From Lutraria lutraria (taxonomy: Eukaryota > Mollusca > Bivalvia > Venerida > Mactridae), in the NCBI GenBank assembly GCA_964023205.1, contig OZ026840.1, positions 30,172,199-30,236,198 of the forward strand: a stretch of 64,000 bases of DNA. The letters run 5' to 3'. Below are positions 45,894 to 53,254 of this stretch, in pieces. The notes beneath the pieces were generated by a model. That model saw nothing but the letters and a program-made list of their open reading frames with translations. It was not told where the DNA came from and searched no databases. Position 1 is the stretch's first letter. The number at the start of each line of letters is the position of its first letter. The position numbers were made by a program, and so were the translations under genes.

Positions 45894-48604
45894 GGGACAG
45901 CTCTGAAATGACCATACAATTGTCGAATAAGCTTATTTTATGAGAAAATATGTTGGTCGTTATATCTGGTCCATTATAGATTCCTGTGAATATTCGTCTC
46001 GTTGTATCTTTGCATTACAGTAAAATAATACTTACCCACCATATTATTTTTAAACCATCTCATTTTACGGACCAATAATTTTTTTTGACATTATAATATT
46101 CAATATATTTCAATATGATAATACACCCATCTCGATATTACGATATTTCTTTGCACTGGGCTACTAATAGAAATGTTGTGAGTTCAAATCAGGGCTCCGC
46201 CTTACGATTTTTCAGGGATATTTTTCATTGTGTCCTGTGTTAAAAAACAAAACTAGCGTAATAAGTTCAATTTATCATATAAAAAAATCTTTATATTTCT
46301 TGCAGTGTTTATGAAATATTTCCTCAAATGGTTCCAGCATATAATACGACGGAATTTGCGGATGTGATGAAAGCATATCCAACGATAATGGTACCAGGAA
46401 CTGGTCGTTCTGCGATCACCCAGGGTGGTTATCAGATGTTAGCTCTTGTTGTAACATTGGTTGTCGCCATTGTTGGTGGCGCCGTTACAGGTAAATAATA
46501 CTCATGTTCTTCGCTTTTTTAGCTTCTTTAAGTTCATTTGCTGAAATTTATGGAGTCAGAATAGCAACTTCTGATCGCAGTTTCACTTAACTGATTCTGA
46601 AGGTAGATGTTGATAATACTTATCACTATTTTGAGATTTCTGTGACGTATACCATGAAAACATGATTTATTCTTGAAATATTCTTAAATAGTTCATGAAG
46701 TAACTATTTGATAGGGGTATAATGTTTCTATAACTGAATGATTTAACATTTTGATAAATAATGGTATTATTTTTAAGTATACCATGGAATTTTTTTTTTA
46801 TTATTATTATTTATTATCTATATGAAGAACAATATATTACAAGAAAACAATGTATATAGCATATACAAAATTGACCATATATACATAAGAGTGAACATTT
46901 TATAGCTGAAACTCAAAATAAACATTATCATTTTCTAAAATAAATGGTTACAGTATACAACTACTTTTCAGTAATTAATCAGCTTGGTGTATGAGTGATA
47001 TGAATTTGTTAAGGAAGGGATGTTTTTCTTGTTTGTTTAATAAGTAGTATTTGAGCGTTGATAAATCAGTGTGTATCATTTTTATGATATTTGTGTATTT
47101 TCTTCATCTGTCACTTATCATGTATGATTTATAAATCACGAATGTGATGTGACTTATAATTAAATTGATATCTTCGTAGCTTTGTAATTCGATTTTATAA
47201 CCAGCAATAATATATTCTAGTACATCAATAGGTTTACAAATACCAAGTTTTCTAAAAATCTGATTGATTATAGCCCATGTTGGAGTAATATATGGGCATC
47301 TAAAAAGAAAATGATCAATATCTTCTAGGTTTTGACAAAAAATACAGAGTGGGGAATCACATAATTTCCAAGTATAAATTTTTTCGTTTGTAGCTATTAT
47401 ATTATGGATAAGTTTAAATTTAAATTGTTTAACTCTGTTATCTATAAATGAGTTTAGTATACCATGGAATTTATCACGATTAATTTTAAAAGCAACTGTT
47501 TTAGAAGTATTGATGGCAGCATCGGTAGATGGTTCTACCCAGGTTTATGCCTTGGGGCTTCCTCCATCGTTATAGCTGAAAGTCATCAAATTAACCCAGC
47601 TGTTAGTGCGACGTTAGCCCAATGAACACAATAATAGCTGAAGTAGGCCTATCAGTTACAACAGTGGACGAGACTTTAGCAATACAAGAAAAGGACACAG
47701 TAGTGGTAGCAACTCCAGCGGGCGGAACAAGAAGAAAGAAAACATCAGCAGTAGTTTTAGTGCAAACATAATTTCAGATTTCGACAAGTCATTATCTTTT
47801 GTTATAAACAATAAACTTACCATTGAACATCGTTTCTGTAAACTGAGACAAAAAGAAGATTCTGACAATTCTGTGATTTATCCTCAAATTTCAGGATTGT
47901 TGCTAAGGTTACCGTGCTTTGACAACGTCAGCGGCAATAGAATGTTCGATGACAGAGACTTCTTCATTGTAGAAGGTCAAGGATATCCACAAAATGATGA
48001 CGATTTCGAAGAGGACGCAAATAATACCAAAATGTAAGTATGACTGTGTGATTGTATTTGTTTGTTTCAGTTTTATGTCCCCTTTCAAGAGTCAGATTCA
48101 TATGAGTCGGACAGTTCAGCTAACCATCGTTCCTGGGAAGAGCAAGTACTAGACTCCCATCCTCTGTAAGCAACTGCCTACTTTCTCACATAAAGAAACA
48201 TGGTCGGTAGCTGGGCTCGAACCCACGGCCCTCTATCAGTCAGTGAGAGGTTACATTAATTTTAAAGTCAGCGACCTTAACCACTCGACAACGGAGGCGG
48301 GTTCCAAATATAAAATATACGAGCTAAATACAACAAGACTAGTTTATAGTGAACTCAGATACTTGTATCATGAAGAATCAGATTTAGTGAAATTATGTCT
48401 TAATATGTTATTGAAATTTGGATATTGCTAAGAACATGTAAACATTGGGGCCCAAAAAAAATCACTCTAATTCACTCTTTTATTGTGGAAATATTTGATT
48501 ACATTGCGGTAATTATCAAAGGGATACCGTTAACTCAAGTTTTATTGTGTTGTTACAGTTTGTTTTATTTCTTATTTTACAGGCCAATGCTGCCAGGGGA
48601 ATGA
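30079..48604 (+). CDS. Rh-type ammonium/ammonia channel glycoprotein (complete, 10 coding exons)
   Basis: Multi-pass membrane channel of the Amt/Rh family; relatives RhBG/RhCG conduct ammonia across plasma membranes. Coding exons: 30079-30226, 41391-41583, 42027-42177, 43100-43244, 43960-44123, 44723-44860, 45675-45808, 46306-46490, 47895-48033, 48583-48604. All have GT-AG borders and the phases join without error to 1419 nt, giving 472 aa, within the usual Rh size. Family marks: [18 protein letters not shown] after TM1, [26 protein letters not shown] and [13 protein letters not shown]. The two pore histidines expected in Rh channels are present at H175 ([10 protein letters not shown]) and H332 (NNLHGMPG). 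The C-terminus is short and acidic. Which vertebrate paralogue it is closest to (RhBG, RhCG or an invertebrate Rh1/Rh2 group) cannot be settled by eye. No promoter was identified. Confidence 0.97.
30660..30756. mobile_element. Solo end of the 950-bp CACAGGTAAC element
   Basis: CTATTCATGATACAGTTACC followed by TGTG, preceded by a T-rich run, matches the right end of the element at 22315-23264. No partner end is visible nearby. Confidence 0.7.
30846..30914. repeat. Short direct duplication
   Basis: AAAACCTCGGACTATTCCGT at 30846 recurs as AAAACCTCGGACTTTTCCGT at 30878, each followed by TCCTT and a GGACGGA/GGACAGA segment; period about 33 bp, two copies. Confidence 0.75.
31031..31120 (+). mobile_element. 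tRNA-like SINE head
   Basis: CGTGGTCCAATGTTTAGTGC resembles an A-box region and GGGCCCGAATCCCGGTCGC a B box. The stems do not close as a functional tRNA and the body is short. Confidence 0.55.
31935..32010. repeat. ACCGC pentanucleotide microsatellite
   Basis: Impure repeats of CGCACCGCATTACATCGCAC type over about 75 bp, GC-rich within AT-rich surroundings. Confidence 0.9.
33215..33370. repeat. Dispersed repeat (AAATTAAATCCCCAACGAA family)
   Basis: AAATTAAATCCCCAACGAAA with TTCAACAGTATAT recurs at 59098-59165, and a weaker relative is at 45345-45450. Palindromic TTCGTGG/CCACGAA motifs suggest a foldback element. Confidence 0.7.
33380..33475 (-). mobile_element. tRNA-Ser-like SINE head (family C), minus strand
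   Basis: The minus strand reads GAGCCTCCATGGTCGAGTGG, then a B-box-like AAGTTCGAATCTCATCCGG. It overlaps a chance open frame on the plus strand. Confidence 0.7.
33775..33860. repeat. GTCC tetranucleotide tract and three TAGGGT-like units
   Basis: GTCCGTCCGTCCGACCGACC is followed by a second GTCC run; at 33842-33859 is TAGGGTTAGGGTTAGA. Only about three telomere-like units, so probably chance or a short interstitial tract. Another GTCC run is at 33990-34004. Confidence 0.75.
34034..34365 (+). mobile_element. SINE family B, near full length
   Basis: The head GCTAACTCAGTGGTTAGAGC and B box GAGTTCGATCCCCTGG are followed by a body with AGCTTGCGGATACAATG, GTACTGGTTAAGGCTTAAAT, CGCCACGATATGACTGAAAT and GTTGAAGATGGCGTAAAAC. 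The tail is an AAACAAACAAA run. It supplies the unexpanded form of the SINE at 21206-21975. Confidence 0.85.
34590..34973 (+). mobile_element. SINE family A 3' part with ~290-bp CT microsatellite
   Basis: A CT/CCT-rich tract at 34619-34912 is followed directly by GGTGCGGCTCTGAAATGACC, then TAACCGTCCAATGGGCCGTT and an AAACAAACAAA tail. In the copy at 28173 the same place holds only a short CT-rich run. The five long Ser/Leu- or Arg/Glu-rich frames over the tract are artefacts of the repeat. Confidence 0.9.
35985..36190 (+). mobile_element. tRNA-SINE fragment
   Basis: TAGTCGCTGACTACTAATGA and GTGAGTTCGAATTCCACAC resemble the head of family C SINEs, followed by a body with AGGTGTAAACCCCTTG. Ends are unclear. 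Confidence 0.55.
36745..36975 (+). mobile_element. SINE family C (tRNA-Ser-like head)
   Basis: GAGCCTCCGTGGTCGAGTGG with B-box-like GAGTTTGAATCCTATGCGGG, a body with GAGGAGGCCGTCCAGATAGC, and a tail GTCTTCCCCCGCCGTTAAAA then GCTGATACGACTTTAAACCC. Confidence 0.8.
37935..38145. repeat. Foldback repeat with perfect 21-bp inverted arms
   Basis: 38056-38076 and 38121-38141 are perfect inverted copies (the core of the right arm is CATAAAATTCAAAATATGAA). A diverged copy of the whole hairpin precedes it at about 37940-38030. Just before it, GCTGATGGTGACCG is duplicated head to tail near 37857-37885. Confidence 0.85.
38930..39125. repeat. Dispersed repeat shared with SLC5 introns
   Basis: CCTATAAAATTATAAAAAAA and ATCTGTCCACCCTATTTTGT resemble 60235-60300 in the SLC5 intron. 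Family unknown. Confidence 0.5.
39592..39783. mobile_element. MITE family 2 copy
   Basis: Starts CAAACCTGTGAACAAAGGTC and ends GTGGCTGCTAACACAGGTTT; the outer AAACCTGTG/CACAGGTTT segments are inverted. The interior repeats GGCCTTTATT-type motifs. Confidence 0.75.
39893..40145 (+). mobile_element. SINE with tRNA-like head and GTTAAACCCAC tail
   Basis: The head reads GGCCGTGGCCGAAGGTCCAG then TGCGCTAGACTT, with B box GGGTTCAAATCGCGACAG. The tail has ATATTGTTGAAAAAAATGAC and GTTAAACCCACTAAAAT, like the family B tail. Confidence 0.78.
40803..40965 (-). mobile_element. SINE family C head, minus strand
   Basis: The minus strand has GATGTGAGTTCGAATCTTGA (B box) followed by TCGGGACCAAACTTCACATG; on the plus strand the A-box side is AACCACGACGCCTGG. 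Confidence 0.6.
41391..41583 (+). CDS. Rh exon 2
   Basis: Acceptor ttatttttcag|AC; donor GGAGA|gtaagt; phases 1 in and 2 out. Encodes the end of Tyr50 to Glu114: [18 protein letters not shown], a second membrane segment ([16 protein letters not shown]) and a histidine-rich loop ([10 protein letters not shown]). Confidence 0.96.
41700..41900 (-). mobile_element. Truncated SINE, minus strand (Rh intron 2)
   Basis: TTTCCTGGACGGTATTCTAA and CCAGTACTAATTTATCCTTC match the SINE-like part of the macrosatellite unit (3745-3795). CGACCGATAATCGAACTGGC on the plus strand is a minus-strand B box. Confidence 0.7.
42027..42177 (+). CDS. Rh exon 3
   Basis: Acceptor atttcag|G; donor CTCGGG|gtaagt; phases 2 in and 0 out. 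Encodes [20 protein letters not shown] and [20 protein letters not shown], two membrane segments with the conserved SFGAVLGK loop. Confidence 0.96.
42773..42925. mobile_element. MITE family 2 copy (Rh intron 3)
   Basis: ACAGTCAAACCTGTTTAACG, GGCCATCCTTCCAATAAAGG and, in reverse sense, AATAAAGGCCACAAGTG form the usual repeated core. Confidence 0.7.
43100..43244 (+). CDS. Rh exon 4 (first pore histidine)
   Basis: Acceptor ttttgacag|GCT; donor GTCG|gtaagt; phases 0 in and 1 out. Carries [19 protein letters not shown] with H175, the first of the twin histidines that line the Amt/Rh pore (established for the family), then a charged loop and [10 protein letters not shown]. Confidence 0.97.
43296..43473. 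mobile_element. MITE family 1 copy (Rh intron 4)
   Basis: Begins ACAGTGCAACCTCTCCAAAG and ends TCTGCAGAGGTTCTACTGT, an inverted pair, with AGGGAGGTTGTTGCTCAAGA inside. It starts only about 50 bp after the exon 4 donor. Confidence 0.82.
43960..44123 (+). CDS. Rh exon 5
   Basis: Acceptor atttttcag|GG; donor AACATG|gtatga; phases 1 in and 0 out. Encodes [40 protein letters not shown] and the loop to GKFNM. The first block is one of the strongest Rh-family signatures. Confidence 0.97.
44335..44722. repeat. ~40-bp degenerate repeats copying the exon 6 splice acceptor
   Basis: Units near 44521, 44560, 44600, 44639 and 44679 have TTGACAGTTCTACCTTCAGA or TGATAGGTCTACCTTCAGAT. The real exon 6 acceptor (TTGACAG|GTCCACGTTCAGA, 44717 on) is the last unit. 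Two older relatives lie near 44345 and 44375 (TTTGACAAGTCCACATTCAG). Alternating sub-types give a ~79-bp dimer period. Confidence 0.85.
44723..44860 (+). CDS. Rh exon 6
   Basis: Acceptor cattgacag|GTC; donor ATAACA|gtaagc; phase 0 on both sides, 46 codons. Encodes [20 protein letters not shown] and [28 protein letters not shown] is a conserved Rh motif. Confidence 0.97.
45345..45450. repeat. Diverged copy of the TTCGTGG/CCACGAA dispersed repeat
   Basis: AATTTCGTGGACACGTAAAT and ATGGAATCCACATATCCCAC resemble the repeats at 33215 and 59098. Confidence 0.45.
45488..45650. mobile_element. MITE family 2 copy (Rh intron 6)
   Basis: GAATAAAGGCCACATAATGA, then a reverse-sense end CACAGGTTTGACTATACATG. 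It sits directly before the exon 7 acceptor region. Confidence 0.7.
45675..45808 (+). CDS. Rh exon 7 (second pore histidine)
   Basis: Acceptor gttatttcag|CCA; donor GAAAG|gtaata; phases 0 in and 2 out. Encodes [20 protein letters not shown] then [21 protein letters not shown]332 in NNLHGMPG is the second pore histidine. Confidence 0.97.
45838..45935 (+). mobile_element. SINE family A fragment with CT microsatellite
   Basis: GGTTCTCCAGTATATATC, a CT run at 45858-45890, then GACAGCTCTGAAATGACCAT. Same order as in the copies at 28173 and 34590. Confidence 0.8.
46150..46245 (+). mobile_element. SINE family A head fragment
   Basis: GGGCTACTAATAGAAATGTT, GTGAGTTCAAATCAGGGCTC and TTTCAGGGATATTTTTCATT match the head and body of family A. 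Confidence 0.65.
46306..46490 (+). CDS. Rh exon 8
   Basis: Acceptor tttcttgcag|TG; donor GTTACAG|gtaaat; phases 2 in and 1 out. Encodes an extracellular-type loop ([18 protein letters not shown], with a possible N-glycosylation site NTT) and a last membrane segment ([19 protein letters not shown]). Confidence 0.95.
46776..47472 (-). mobile_element. 5'-truncated LINE insertion with 17-bp target duplication (Rh intron 8)
   Basis: The insert (46793-47455, 663 bp) lies between copies of AGTATACCATGGAATTT at 46776-46792 and 47456-47472. It begins on the plus strand with a T run and TTA repeats, the mirror of a LINE A-rich tail. The minus strand codes [20 protein letters not shown] then [14 protein letters not shown], a C-x2-C...H-x4-C zinc-binding segment found after the reverse transcriptase domain of many LINEs. 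Only the C-terminal part is present, as expected from 5' truncation. Confidence 0.92.
47505..47630 (+). mobile_element. SINE 3'-end fragment (Rh intron 8)
   Basis: TACCCAGGTTTATGCCTTGG then GGCTTCCTCCATCGTTATAG and GTTAGTGCGACGTTAGCCCA resemble the family C tail at 36890-36965. Confidence 0.6.
47895..48033 (+). CDS. Rh exon 9 (start of cytoplasmic tail)
   Basis: Acceptor caaatttcag|GA; donor AAAAT|gtaagt; phases 1 in and 2 out. Encodes [20 protein letters not shown] and an acidic stretch ([12 protein letters not shown]). GLLLRLP is the usual post-TM12 motif. The same frame stays open upstream to about 47641, a possible retained-intron or alternative form. Confidence 0.93.
48063..48300 (-). 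mobile_element. SINE family C, near full length, minus strand (Rh intron 9)
   Basis: The minus strand head is CCGCCTCCGTTGTCGAGTGG, with B-box-like GGGTTCGAGCCCAGCTACC, and a body ending GTTAGCTGAACTGTCCGACT. It matches the plus-strand 3' end at 63625-63752. Confidence 0.85.
48583..48604 (+). CDS. Rh exon 10 (C-terminus and stop)
   Basis: Acceptor attttacag|G; completes Met and encodes PMLPGE then TGA at 48602-48604. Very short, but the acceptor is strong (preceded by TTTCTTATTTTAC) and the phase fits. Confidence 0.85.
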
Positions 48605-49490
48605 TAGGTCTACTGGAGATTTGTTCCAGCTGTTGTAATCTAGCACTGTTATATAGATCGCGAAATTATATTGTGTTGGCATGATGTATTTCGTCCTCAA
48701 TGTTGCAACAAATACTACGTTACTAAGACAGAAAATAATCAATTAAGTTGTATAAAACATTATATATATATTTAATGTAAGGAGAATGTACCCAACGATG
48801 AAACAGTGTGAACTCTCTATTGTGGACTTGTTCGGTCAAGGAAAAATCCGAATGTGTTTCCTTAACAAAAATGATTTATTTTAGACAAACGTATTTGACT
48901 TACATTTTGCATCCACACGTGATTTGAGTTTAGTGTCTCAAAGATACATGAATACAGTCTAGCCTGTAAAAACAACATGTCCATTGAGAAGTGACCAATT
49001 AAGTGTGGTCTCTATACACGGTGGTTTATCATTCAAGTATTTCATCAAATCTATCAGGTCATTTAAAACATAGAAAGGCGTGAACATTTTATCTCTTTAT
49101 GAGTAAATTACAGCACATGTTTCATTGTATTAGCATAGGACAATCTTTTATATGAATTTCCATATTTGTACACATATTTCATAATCATATATAAATACAT
49201 GTATACAGTAACACCTGGGCGTAAAGACCATCTTTAGGACCGAATAAACGATCTTGATATTAGGTGGTCCCATTATCAAGTCAAACTGTGGACTTATATC
49301 GTTGATATTGGACTCTTAAAAGAGGTGATATTGATGGTGAATAGGTCCGGATTTACTGTACTCATATAGATATGCATATCATAACATAAGTTATCAAATC
49401 CATGTCATTTAATCAAATTACAAAATGTTAATGTGTTATACTGTAACGTATTGTTTATATGAAATAAAATGTAACAAAACAATGAATTTT
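48605..49490 (+). other. Rh 3' flank / probable 3' UTR
   Basis: AATAAA poly(A)-type signals occur at 49243 (inside a MITE-like segment) and 49463. Fragments resembling MITE family 2 lie at 48955-49035 and 49205-49365. The true transcript end cannot be fixed from sequence. Confidence 0.4.
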
Positions 49491-49679
49491 GTTGACCTTT
49501 GCTAAACATTTTTAAAATGTGTCAACATGACTAAGGCTATTTATCGCCAGAACACATTGACACTATACGTATCGACAGAATACACATCGATACATATATT
49601 ATCGCCAGAAACATCGATTCAAAGCATATCATCATAACACCAAAGTCACTTCATTGCGGAATATGTCGCCATGTCACTT

Positions 49680-49815
49680 GCCCCTGTCTGGTCTGACCTG
49701 GTCTGGTATGCTGTGCTCCGATATGCTATGCTGTGCTCAACTCTGCTCTACGTTGCTCTGCTCTGCTCTGACATGATATGCACTGATCAATGTGCTATGC
49801 TATGCTATGATGTGC
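49680..49815. repeat. TGCTC/TGCTA pentanucleotide microsatellite
   Basis: Degenerate five-base repeats (CTGCTCTGCTCTGACATG, TGCTATGCTATGCTATGATG and CTGGTCTGACCTGGTCTGG) over about 135 bp, evolving through several variant motifs. Confidence 0.85.
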
Positions 49816-51055
49816 CTAGATGTTCGAAAGAGTTTTAGATGTGCAGTATGCTTGTAATTGTAACATTCATCTATCTGGTGATTCAGAATGAAACTCTACA
49901 TTGAAAACAAACTATTTGATTATGTTTTTCTTTATAGTTTTATTTTCATTTGAGACAAACATTAACATGTATTTGTGTCAAAAGAATTATATCTTGTGAG
50001 GTAATATATTCGCACCGATTTATAGATTTTTTTAATACAATTATCATCAGAAAGTATAATTATGGATTACCAAATACAAATGTATTCGACTGGGTCAAAT
50101 ATCAGAGAACTAAGTGTGCGAAAATGAATTAATATAAAAATGTGCCGCTAAAAATAAGTTTTTAAAATGGTGTCTGTCTAAGTTTATTAAGCGTTTTTCG
50201 TTGCAGAATTATTGTCCTTTAGGCGATGTAATAATTTGCTGTTTATAGTACAAAGTATGCAACAAACAACAATGTGTAAACACAAAGCAAATTTGAATGG
50301 CTTTCTTTCAAGGGGGGTCGCCATATATATCAGTTTTACATCCGGGAAATTTCAAGTTCATTGTAGTCTAAATGCTGGCTTACAAGGTATCAGACTTAGT
50401 CGCCCGAGATGTGCCGAATGTTTTAAGTAGCAAATGTTTTGCTTTTCTTTTCGGAGGTCGGTACTCCTTAAAGGAGCCTTTTCGATAGGTAAGTTTGTGT
50501 ATTTAAATGAAAACAGAGGGATGGAGAATATACTGAATTGTAAGTATTTTGACTGACGATTTAAAAAATGTTATCCTATTTTTTTATTCTCTGATACTCT
50601 TGTTACGAAAAAAAATATGTAGGGTATGTATATGATGATTTAATTTTTATTTTTAACTTGGTTAGAATTTTGCACACTGTTTAATCTTAGCAAAAATGAT
50701 TAGTCACTAGTTATTTGAATTTTCACAAGAAAGCAAAAATGTGCATTCAATATTTAACTTCATTACACTTTGATAAATTATTTTAAACGTTTACCATTAC
50801 TACACGAATTTTAAAAAGAAAATGTCGAACGTTCAAAATTTGCGCAAAATCATTAACAATAACACATGTATTATTTATAAAAAAGTACATTTACTTGACG
50901 TACGTAATACTTTCATTTACACAAAATTTAAGCATTCACACAAAACTCATGTGATAGTATCAATAACCCGATGTTCACCCATTTGTACAATGGATATTCA
51001 TTTAAACAATATATTGGTATCAACATAAAATATACTCATTGACATGACGTAGGCA
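49816..51055. other. Intergenic DNA, nothing recognised
   Basis: AT-rich. Several 60-72-residue open frames have no supporting feature. Confidence 0.5.
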
Positions 51056-51830
51056 AATACACTATACATGCATGTGTGTTCATAAATGTGATGTTATCAA
51101 GTACACAATAAATACAATTATAATCTATGACACATAAACAATGGAGATAAGCATATCAATAATGCCCAACCCAACCAATACATTACATTGTGTGCGTTGT
51201 ATTCATGAACGTGACGTAAGAACATACACAATAGATACATTTGTATTCTTAAATGTGATGTTAAATATAAGTTACAGATGCATCAACATTCATTAATATG
51301 TACATATACACGATAGAGACATTAATTTTGTATACATTTGTATTCATAAACGAGATATAAAAATACACAATAGATACATGTGTATTCATAAACATAATGT
51401 AAACACCTACACAATACGAGATACATTTGTATTCATAAACGAAATGTAAAGAAAACATACACAGTACGAGATACATTTGTATTCATAAACATAATGTAAG
51501 CACATACATAAAAGGTACATTTGTATTCATAAACATAATGTAAGCACATACACAAAAGATACATTTGTATTCATAAAATAATATAAGCACATACACAAAA
51601 GGTACATTTGTATTCATAAATATAATATAAGCACATACACAAAAGATACATTTGTATTCAAAAACGAGATGTAAACACAAACACAATACATACATTTGTA
51701 TTGATAAATGTGATGTTAACACATACTGCTCAAACGATACATCTATAATTATGTGATGTAAAACAAGAACACAATAGTCACATTTGTATTGATTATTCTG
51801 ATGTAAACAACATTCATTTACACCACATGC
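51056..51830. repeat. ~45-bp degenerate minisatellite
   Basis: Repeats of CATTTGTATTCATAAAC, an (A)TAATGTAA or GAGATGTAA segment, then GCACATACACAAAAGATA. At least nine clear units at 51330-51720 with spacing about 43-49 bp, and older, more diverged units on both sides. Frames on the minus strand are repeat artefacts. Confidence 0.9.
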
Positions 51831-52004
51831 GCTAACACCGCGAAAATGCCAATAAAAGCATATAAGAATCAGTCTATGTACTATTCTTCGATAAAACATG
51901 GTTGGCTGTTCCATTTTACTCACCTAACCTTTCCTAACAATAAGTTAGTATCACTGCCAATGACTTCACGAAAGAAACAACAGAAAACGTGTTGTTATCT
52001 AAAT

Positions 52005-52080
52005 CGAGGGTTCAACGCAACACTGTCGTAACTCATATTGAAATAAGAACAAGTTACGACAGTGTTGCGCTAAGCCCTCG
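52005..52080. repeat. Hairpin with 29-nt arms and 18-nt loop
   Basis: Arms at 52005-52033 and 52052-52080 are inverted copies with about four mismatches clustered near the base; the inner 18 bp (CGCAACACTGTCGTAACT) pair perfectly. It lies between the two convergent genes. It could be a small foldback element or a structured RNA; the sequence does not decide. Confidence 0.85.
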
Positions 52081-52434
52081 AAATACTGTATTTGGGTAAT
52101 AAAAATGTGTAAAATTAAGCAAAAATATTTTTGTGGTCAGATTTGAATTTTGTTACCATGGTCTAAATGTGCGTTAAATGAGACAATGGTGGATCTTTAT
52201 TTAGTAAAATACATGCAAAAAAACTCATGCTTTTGATTAATCAGCAAATTTCATCAGTTCTATGAATAACATTGAATGAATTATGTAGATTTATGTAGAT
52301 ATAACATTTTTAACTTTCAGATTTAAACATATCAATGAAAACTGTCACTATTGTTCGGTATATATTTCCCTTAAGCTGCTGAATATGTTCCCTTATCCCT
52401 TTGATGTGGAGATAAATCACCCAAAATGTAGTTC

Positions 52435-52822
52435 TATTAAGAGCATAGCGTCACTATTTTTAGAAAATAGCGTTACAATCTACACAAAACAGTGTTACTA
52501 TCTTTAGAAAATAGCGTTACTATCTTTAGAACATAGTGTTACTATTTTTAGAAAATAGCGTCACTATTTTTAGAAAATAGCGTTACAATCTACACAAAAC
52601 AGTGTTACTATTTTTAGAAAATAGCGTTACTATCTTTAGAACATAGTGTTACTATCCTTAGAACATAGTGTTACTATTTTTAGAAAATAGCGTCACTATT
52701 TTTAGAAAATAGCGTTACAATCTACACAAAACAGTGTTACTATTTTTAGAAAATAGCGTTACTATCTACACAAAACAGTGTTAATTTTTTTAGAAAATAG
52801 CGTCCTTATCTTTAGAAAACAG
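52435..52822. repeat. ~28-bp minisatellite (AATAGCGTTACTATTTTTAG)
   Basis: About thirteen units of AATAGCGTTACTATCTTTAG plus AA(A/C)A, alternating with ACAATCTACACAAAACAGTG variants. Groups of several units recur as blocks. Confidence 0.92.
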
Positions 52823-53137
52823 AGACAACGGAAATCTCCGAAGGGTTATAACTATATCATGTACACGTATTTCTAAAAATGGGTCGAGATATTGCCAAAT
52901 GAATATGGTCTCGTAAGTAAAATGATTTCAATGCTGAGTTACATAAATGTAATGACACAGTATAATAATGGTTTAGCATCTTCAAACGTTACATTCATTT
53001 GAGTTACAACGCTCATGCACTGAAACATTGTCATTGTCGTGGTTTAAAAATGTTCGTTTGCGATGAAAGAACTTCGAAGGCCATCATTTATACCCGATAA
53101 TTGCACCATTCCACTTCATATGCAAGACAAAGTGTTA

Positions 53138-53254
53138 TCAAGCGAAGTACACGGCAATAACAATCATTAGTATCATGCTCCCGACTGCTGCACAATTCGA
53201 AATAAGTTTCCAACGAGGGTGTTCTTCAATGGACACCATTTCTTCTCTTTGCAC
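53138..53254 (-). CDS. SLC5 last exon (C-terminal TM and stop)
   Basis: Acceptor tattgtag|GTG, 38 codons then TGA at 53140-53138. Encodes [17 protein letters not shown] and a final membrane helix ([17 protein letters not shown]), as in SGLT TM14. Confidence 0.94.
   Translation of the reverse strand: MQREEMVSIEEHPRWKLISNCAAVGSMILMIVIAVYFA

Noticed and set aside
51261..51923. Minus-strand frames rich in Val, Tyr and Cys (71 and 146 residues)
   Set aside because: They are translations of the ~45-bp minisatellite.
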